A model generated the notes under the pieces. That model searched no databases and was not told the origin of the DNA. It was given only the letters and a program-made list of their open reading frames with translations. Positions 1-5,000 of a stretch of DNA of 7,603 bases are shown here, one piece after another. The stretch comes from JANLQX01 sp031406385. GTDB lineage: Bacteria; Actinomycetota; Acidimicrobiia; Acidimicrobiales; JANYDT01. Position 1 is the first letter of the stretch. Each line of letters starts with the position of its first letter. The stretch is taken from the NCBI GenBank assembly GCA_031406385.1, contig JANOHI010000227.1:1-7603 (forward strand), given 5' to 3'. The translations under genes and the position numbers were made by a program.

Positions 1-1095
1 ACAACCCGTAGCGCCCCGCTCCGCTGCGGCGTCGGACTGTTGGCACCCAACAACTCCGGGACCCTTTCCTCCTACTACGACGAGTTCGGGCGCGCCTGCA
101 ATCGCTCGGACGGTGACCGACTGCAGTTCCTCGACACCGAGACCGCGGCACGGGACCTCGACGCCGTTCGAGTCGCCCTGGGAGAGGAGAAGATCTCCTT
201 TCTCGGGATGTCCTACGGCACGTACCTCGGCGCCGTCTACCGGTCCCTGTTCCCAACCCGCGTGCGAACGATGATCCTCGACAGCGCCATCGATCCAACA
301 CGATTCGGTGTGAACCAGCTGCTCGACCCGGCGGAGGCCACCGAGATCGCGCTGAGCGCATTTCTTGAGGAATGCGCCTCGGGTCGCCTTCTCCCCTGCA
401 ACTTCAACGACGGCACCGATCTCCGGGCGAAGTACGACACCGTTCGCAACCAGTACGTGAGCGCTGCACGTCGCGGCCGCGAGGCTGGCGAAGAGGTCTT
501 CGACTCGACGATCGCCGACCTTGTCGGCTACCCGCGCAATGGCTGGCCGATCCTCGGCCGGGCGCTGCAAGAACTGGCGACGGGACAACCGGTGAACTTC
601 AATGCCACGTCCGCCGACAGCCGATCGACGGATCAGGGCGAACGACTCGTGCCACTCGATCGATTCTCGACGGCCACCAATTTCGCGGTGAACTGCCGCG
701 ACGGTCTCCTCCCCCGTGATCCCGGTGCATACCAATCCGTGTTCGACCAGACGCCGGTCGTCGCCCCGCACTTCTCCGGACTGCGCGGCGATGCCCGGCT
801 CACCTACACCTGCATCAATTGGCCGGCACCGCTGGCGACCCAGGTGCCGCTTGTCCCACAAGTCAACGCTCCGGCGCTCGTAATCGCCAGCACCCATGAT
901 CTGACCACCCCGTACCGGTGGTCACAGGGCATGTCGACCGCGCTCGGCGTGCCATTGCTCACCCGCAACGGAGGCGGTCACGTCGCAGTCACGAAGAGTG
1001 CATGCGTGCGCGAGGCCGCGGCCCGTTTTCTGATCGACGCGATCGCCCCGCCGGATGGCACGGTCTGCTCCCCGAGCTTCTCGAATCCGAGCTGA
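1..1095 (+). CDS. Alpha/beta hydrolase, S33 peptidase (TAP-like), 5'-truncated
   Basis: Frame 1 is open from the first base of the window to the TGA at 1093-1095 (364 codons), so the true start lies upstream. Only the N-terminal part is missing, including any signal peptide and the first strands; the frame opens at a TRSAPLRCG segment that matches the RGxxRSAPxxC region of the family. The nucleophile elbow is GMSYG, with the catalytic Ser at 211-213. The probable catalytic Asp is in the segment STHDLTTP (898-900) and the His in GGGHVAV (979-981), giving the Ser-Asp-His order of the fold. The tail has the TAP-like C-terminal layout: GGGHVA, then KSACV, then a final Cys in GTVCS, probably a disulfide. 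Family members are secreted or cell-wall exopeptidases or esterases that act on short peptides or esters; the substrate cannot be read from the sequence. A TTG at 40 is an internal codon, not the start. The gene is convergent with hpt, 62 bases apart. Confidence 0.9.
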   Translation, partial: TTRSAPLRCGVGLLAPNNSGTLSSYYDEFGRACNRSDGDRLQFLDTETAARDLDAVRVALGEEKISFLGMSYGTYLGAVYRSLFPTRVRTMILDSAIDPTRFGVNQLLDPAEATEIALSAFLEECASGRLLPCNFNDGTDLRAKYDTVRNQYVSAARRGREAGEEVFDSTIADLVGYPRNGWPILGRALQELATGQPVNFNATSADSRSTDQGERLVPLDRFSTATNFAVNCRDGLLPRDPGAYQSVFDQTPVVAPHFSGLRGDARLTYTCINWPAPLATQVPLVPQVNAPALVIASTHDLTTPYRWSQGMSTALGVPLLTRNGGGHVAVTKSACVREAAARFLIDAIAPPDGTVCSPSFSNPS

Positions 1096-1148
1096 CACGG
1101 CTCCGTAACCGCGCCGCCCGAACCGCCCTGCCCGAGCGCGCTGCGACA

Positions 1149-1187
1149 CTCCCCGATTCAGCCTCGCCAGATGTGAACATCGGGGAG
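1149..1187. terminator. Perfect 9-bp inverted repeat over the hpt stop, possible terminator
   Basis: CTCCCCGAT at 1149-1157 is the exact reverse complement of ATCGGGGAG at 1179-1187. The 21-base loop (1158-1178) contains the hpt stop codon, and one arm lies in the last hpt codons. It sits at the convergent junction, so it would form a stem in both the hydrolase and the hpt transcript. Neither side has a run of T, so it is not a classical intrinsic terminator. Stems without a U-tract have been proposed as terminators in actinobacteria. The stem is seen directly; the role is inferred. The rest of the 62-base gap between the two genes (1096-1157) holds nothing else I can identify. Confidence 0.35.
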
Positions 1188-1706
1188 GTTGCGCCACCGC
1201 TGCCCGGCATCGAGACCATACCCGACGACCCAATCAGCCGGAATGGTCCGTCCGAAATAGCGGAGGGTCGACGTGTCGACATGCGAGAGTGATTCACGGA
1301 TCAAGAGCGCGCATACTTCGACGCTTGCTGCTCCCCGATCGGCGAGAAGTCTGCGCACGTAGTTCATCGTGAGGCCCGAATCGATGATCTCATCGACGAG
1401 AATCACGTGACGCCCGGTGATGTCGGTATCGAGGTCTTTGATGATTCGCACGACGCCGCTCGACTCGGTCGCGTGGCCGTAGGAGGAAACCGCCATGAAA
1501 TCGACCTCGACGCTCATCGGAATCGCCCGAGCCAGGTCCGCCATGAACACGAAGGCGCCACGGAGCACCCCGACCATCAGAGGATTCAGGCCGGCATAGT
1601 CCCCCGCAATTTGTTCGCCGAGTCGCGCCACGATGTGGGCGAGTTCGGCAGAACTCACCAGCACTGGACCGAGTTCCGGAAAGCGACCGTCGTCAGCAAG
1701 CGTCAC
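1158..1706 (-). CDS. hpt: Hypoxanthine phosphoribosyltransferase
   Basis: Complete 182-residue type I phosphoribosyltransferase, the usual bacterial Hpt length. It joins hypoxanthine and/or guanine to PRPP to give IMP/GMP in cytoplasmic purine salvage. Visible motifs in order: pyrophosphate-binding loop VGVLRG (residues 45-50), flexible-loop SSYG (74-77), PRPP-binding segment VILVDEIIDSGLT (101-113), and the C-terminal purine-binding region VVGYGLD (160-166) followed by RWRNLP with Arg172. Three key positions differ from the common pattern: the acidic pair is DE rather than ED (105-106), Arg137 stands where the base-contacting Lys normally is, and Trp159 stands where the purine-stacking Phe normally is. 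The start is GTG at 1706; an in-frame TAG at 1719-1721 rules out a longer protein. There is no clear ribosome binding site, and GTG codons 15 and 17 are possible later starts. The usual hpt neighbours tilS and ftsH are not seen. Confidence 0.93.
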   Translation of the reverse strand: MTLADDGRFPELGPVLVSSAELAHIVARLGEQIAGDYAGLNPLMVGVLRGAFVFMADLARAIPMSVEVDFMAVSSYGHATESSGVVRIIKDLDTDITGRHVILVDEIIDSGLTMNYVRRLLADRGAASVEVCALLIRESLSHVDTSTLRYFGRTIPADWVVGYGLDAGQRWRNLPDVHIWRG

Positions 1707-1954
1707 GGTTTCGAGACCCTAGCGGCGGACCGGGGCACCCGAGAGAACTATCACCGGTGGCGTCCGAAGCTCGATTGTGAACGCACGGAGCGTCCTTCTC
1801 TGGCGAGAGTAGGGGATCCACTCACTCACGGGGAGTGGTCGTGCCACGCCGAACCGACAAGACGGCGGGTGGGCCGATCGATCTATCGGCATCGTCCGTT
1901 CGGCCTACAAAGAACCTTCAGCGGAACCGCGGCGGTGTCGATGAACGTGCCGTC
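1707..1954. promoter_or_regulatory. Divergent intergenic region between hpt and the giant secreted-protein gene
   Basis: This 248-base stretch separates two divergently transcribed genes and must hold the start signals of both, unless hpt is transcribed from elsewhere. It has short inverted repeats: CCACTC/GAGTGG at 1818-1823 and 1833-1838, and GCCGAT/ATCGGC at 1873-1878 and 1885-1890. I could not find a -35/-10 pair with good matches and correct spacing on either strand. No convincing purine-rich ribosome binding site precedes the ATG at 1955. The regulatory role is inferred from position only. Confidence 0.4.
1872..1905 (+). promoter_or_regulatory. Overlapping alternative hairpins in the leader of the secreted-protein gene
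   Basis: GCCGAT (1873-1878) pairs perfectly with ATCGGC (1885-1890) across a 6-base loop. The same left arm, shifted one base as GGCCGA (1872-1877), pairs perfectly with TCGGCC (1900-1905). The two pairings are mutually exclusive. They lie 49-83 bases before the ATG at 1955. The centre also contains the 8-bp palindrome GATCGATC (1876-1883), so a dimeric operator is an alternative reading. All of this could be chance in G+C-rich DNA. Confidence 0.2.
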
Positions 1955-2065
1955 ATGTCACGTCATTGCACCCCGTCGCGCCGCAAACGCGTCCCCAGAC
2001 TGCTCACTGCGGCGCTCATGCTCCTCACCGGCCTCGTCCTCGGCCCAGCGACGCGCGCCGAAGCC
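1955..2065 (+). other. Sec-type signal peptide of the giant secreted protein
   Basis: Residues 1-37. The n-region is strongly basic (RRKR at residues 9-12 and a further Arg at 15). It is followed by a hydrophobic core LLTAALMLLTGLVLG, then a c-region PATRAEA with small residues at -3 and -1, so cleavage probably falls after Ala37. Ala35 is an alternative. There is no lipobox Cys at the cleavage site and no twin-Arg plus Phe/Leu Tat consensus, so signal peptidase I export through Sec is the best reading. Confidence 0.85.
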
Positions 2066-5000
2066 GCGCCGACGCTCTCGGTGGTGCTGGGCGGTGCCGG
2101 GCGGGTACTCCAAGGAGGAAACGTCTCCTACACCCTGCGGGCCTGCAATCCAATCGGTCCCGACACCTACAACCTGACCTTTCGCCAGGTTCTCCCCGCC
2201 GGCCTCTCCTACGTGAGCAGCAACGGGACCACAACCCCTCCGGTGTCGTACCCGAACAGTCCAGCAGCCGGGCAAACCACGCTGGTGTGGAACAACGTCA
2301 GCGACCTCCAGACCAACGTGTGCCAGTCAATCGGCGTCAGCGTGGCCGTGGATCCCGTCACCCATCCGGTCGGCAGTGTCTTAGCCACGACCGCTCAGGC
2401 GTATTCGAACACCGATCCGCGAGTGCTGGTCAAGTTTCTCGCCAACGGGACGGTGAACTCCTCGACCGCCCCGGGCTCCGGAACAAGCGGGTCGGTGAGC
2501 ACGACGGTCATCCCGTATCAGCTCCGCAAGTCCGGTGGCGGCGAACTCCTCCGCGGCGTGCACAACAACTCGACGGCGTTCACCCTGACCATCGAGAACA
2601 ACTCGATCGCACCGACGAACGCCTTCACGGTCGACGACTTTCTCCCCCCGAACCTCGAGTTGCTCGGCTGCGCCGCCACCGACAACACCCCGCCCGGCGC
2701 GGTGGAGTACACAGGCGCTCTTCGTCTGAATCCGGCGGCATGCCTGTACTCCGGGGCGCTCGGCAGCCCCACGGTGAGCGTCACCACCATGAACGGATCG
2801 ACACCGGCCACGACCGCAGCCGGTACGTCCTTCACCCCCCCGATCGGCACGACATGGGTCCGCTGGACGTTCCCGGCATCGGGCCCCGGCTCCGAGCTCC
2901 CCGCCGGCGGCACCCAGACGATCACCTATCGCGCGGGCATTGCGCTTCGCGAGAACCGACCGTTCGGCGGAACCGTCCCGACCCCGGCCAGCGGCCAACA
3001 GGGCGCGAACCTCGCCAACAACACCGGGCCATGGACCGAGGAGGCGCAGGTTGCCCCCTCAACCCTCGCCGACGGCGCAGAACAACTCGGCACGAACTCG
3101 GCCAGTTCCGGCGCGGGGTACACCGGTCCTCGGGTCATCGGAGCACCGACCTTCTACGGCGACACCGCCTCGTCGACGTTCCAGGCCGAGGACCTCGCCA
3201 TGGAGAAGTCGGCGTCCGGCAACGTCGTTCACGCCGCGTTGATCACCAGCACGCTGACGACGCGCACGAGCGAGTACCGACGCGTGAACGACATGATCAT
3301 CACCGACCGTCTCCCCAACGGCACCTGCCCCGAAGGCATGCCCATTCCGGCCGATGCCAGCTGCACCTCGGCAAACGCACCGTCGATCACCGTGGACGGA
3401 ACCCCGGTGACCGTGAACTCGCCGTTCTACGCAAGCGTGATTCTGGGCGGCGACGGAACGTATTCCGTCACCTGGGACTCGACCGTCGTTCCGGCACTGG
3501 CATCGGTGCCACCGAACGCAACCGTGGTCGTGACGTTCACCGCGAGAGTTCGCCCCACGTACCAGAACGGCCAAGCCGTTCTCACCAACGACGACTTCAC
3601 CAACTACTCGTATGTGAACGGACGAATCGAGAAGGAGGTTCCGGGCGACACCGCTGATGGCTCCGAGCTCGGCGCACAGACCGACGGCCAATCCATCCAA
3701 GACGACGCCAGCGCCGGCGTGGCCGGAATCAGCGTCCAGCTCGACAAGAAGGTCGCCGTGCGTTCGTCACTGCCCAACGGCTTGGTCGTGTCGAGTGCCG
3801 TGGGCGTCAACTGCGCAGCGGGAACAGTCACCTACGTAGCGACCAGCACCGGCGACTATGCCACCGGGGACATCGCGTGCTTCAAGCTGCGAGCGTCGGT
3901 GCCTGTCAACATCTCCGCGTCAAGCGTGAAGGTGACCGACTTCCTGCCGTCGGGGATGCGATACATCCCCGGGTCGGCGCGCACGACCGCCGCCAACACC
4001 GTGATCATTCCGGCCGCCACGGCACCGGTCGCCCCCTCCCCCGAACCTGACGTGTCCGGCGTTTCGCTGACCGACGGCGGAGGAACGCTCGAGTGGTCGA
4101 TAGGCACCATCGACAACATCGGCGAGACGTTCGAAGTGACTGTTGCTGTGGAGCTCGTCAACCCCGACGTTGCCACGGCGGGCGACCTCACCGACAACCT
4201 GCTCAAGCTCACCTCTGTCAACACCGCCGGACAGGTGTTCGCCCAGCGGGTGAACGCCGGCATCGTGTGGTCGATGCCCCTCCCGAGGATCGTCAAGGGC
4301 GTGGACACGGTCGAGCGTCCCTCCAACGCCACCCCGACCTATCCGGGCGACTACTCCGCCGTGTTCAGCGCAACCGGGCCGGACCAGGGCGACAACACTG
4401 CAGTGCAGGCGTTCGACCACGTCACCTACCGAGTCGATCTCCACAACACCGGGAACATCCCGGCCAAGACAGTGACGGTGTGGGACCGTCTGCCCAATAC
4501 GCCCCTGGCCATCACCTGTGCCGATGTCATCTCCGCTTCCATCACCGCCGGTGGCAATTGTGTGGCAGCTCCGTTCCCCCACATCGAGTGGACGGTACCG
4601 ACTGTTGCGGTGAGCCCGCCCGCCAGCCCCGCGGTCACGCTTCGCTATCGCGTTGCCATCCCCGACACCGTGAACTCCGGCGCGGTGGAGACCAACACCG
4701 CGGGAATCACGAGTTACCAGAACCCGGTGAACACCACCGCAGGCAACTTCACCTACATCCCGAGCTCGAATCTCGACGCGGCGCGCACGGCGAACGTCAC
4801 CGCGGTGCTCAACGACACGGTATCGGTCATCATCGTCACGCCGACGCCGACAAAGACCGTGACCGTGCCGACGTGTATCGGCTCCGGCTGCGTCCCCGAT
4901 GCCCGCATCGGGGACCCCGTGGCGTACCGCATCACCGTCGACCTCCCGCGCACGAACGTCATCGAGGGGCATCTGCTCGACACGATCCCGAGCAACCTGA

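Noticed and set aside
40..42. TTG as the start of the hydrolase
   Set aside because: The frame is open upstream to base 1, and the preceding residues (TRSAPLRCG) match a conserved part of the family, so the gene starts before the window.
989..1297. Short minus- and plus-strand frames around the hydrolase 3' end and hpt 3' end (for example 918-1292 plus, 989-1297 minus)
   Set aside because: They overlap the catalytic His region of the hydrolase and the Hpt C terminus, and their Arg/Ser-rich translations match nothing.
1775..1780. TTGTGA as a possible -35 box for the giant gene, and GATAGT on the minus strand (near 1747-1752) as a possible -10 box for hpt
   Set aside because: No partner hexamer at 16-19 bases was found for either; single hexamer matches are expected by chance.
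1407..2177. A 256-codon plus-strand frame antisense to hpt, running through the intergenic region into the signal-peptide region
   Set aside because: It covers the well-supported hpt on the other strand and has no recognisable domain; its codons mirror hpt. The ATG at 1941 in this frame is out of frame with the secreted protein.
1966..3657. A 563-codon plus-strand frame starting at ATG 1966
   Set aside because: Its translation is extremely rich in Arg, His and Pro with no recognisable domain, and it overlaps the frame that gives a signal peptide and DUF11 domains. It is a shadow frame in G+C-rich DNA.
3920..4972. A 350-codon minus-strand frame antisense to the DUF11 array
   Set aside because: The translation is rich in Gly, Arg, His, Asp and Val, has no motifs, and matches the complement of Thr/Val/Asn-rich coding; a shadow.
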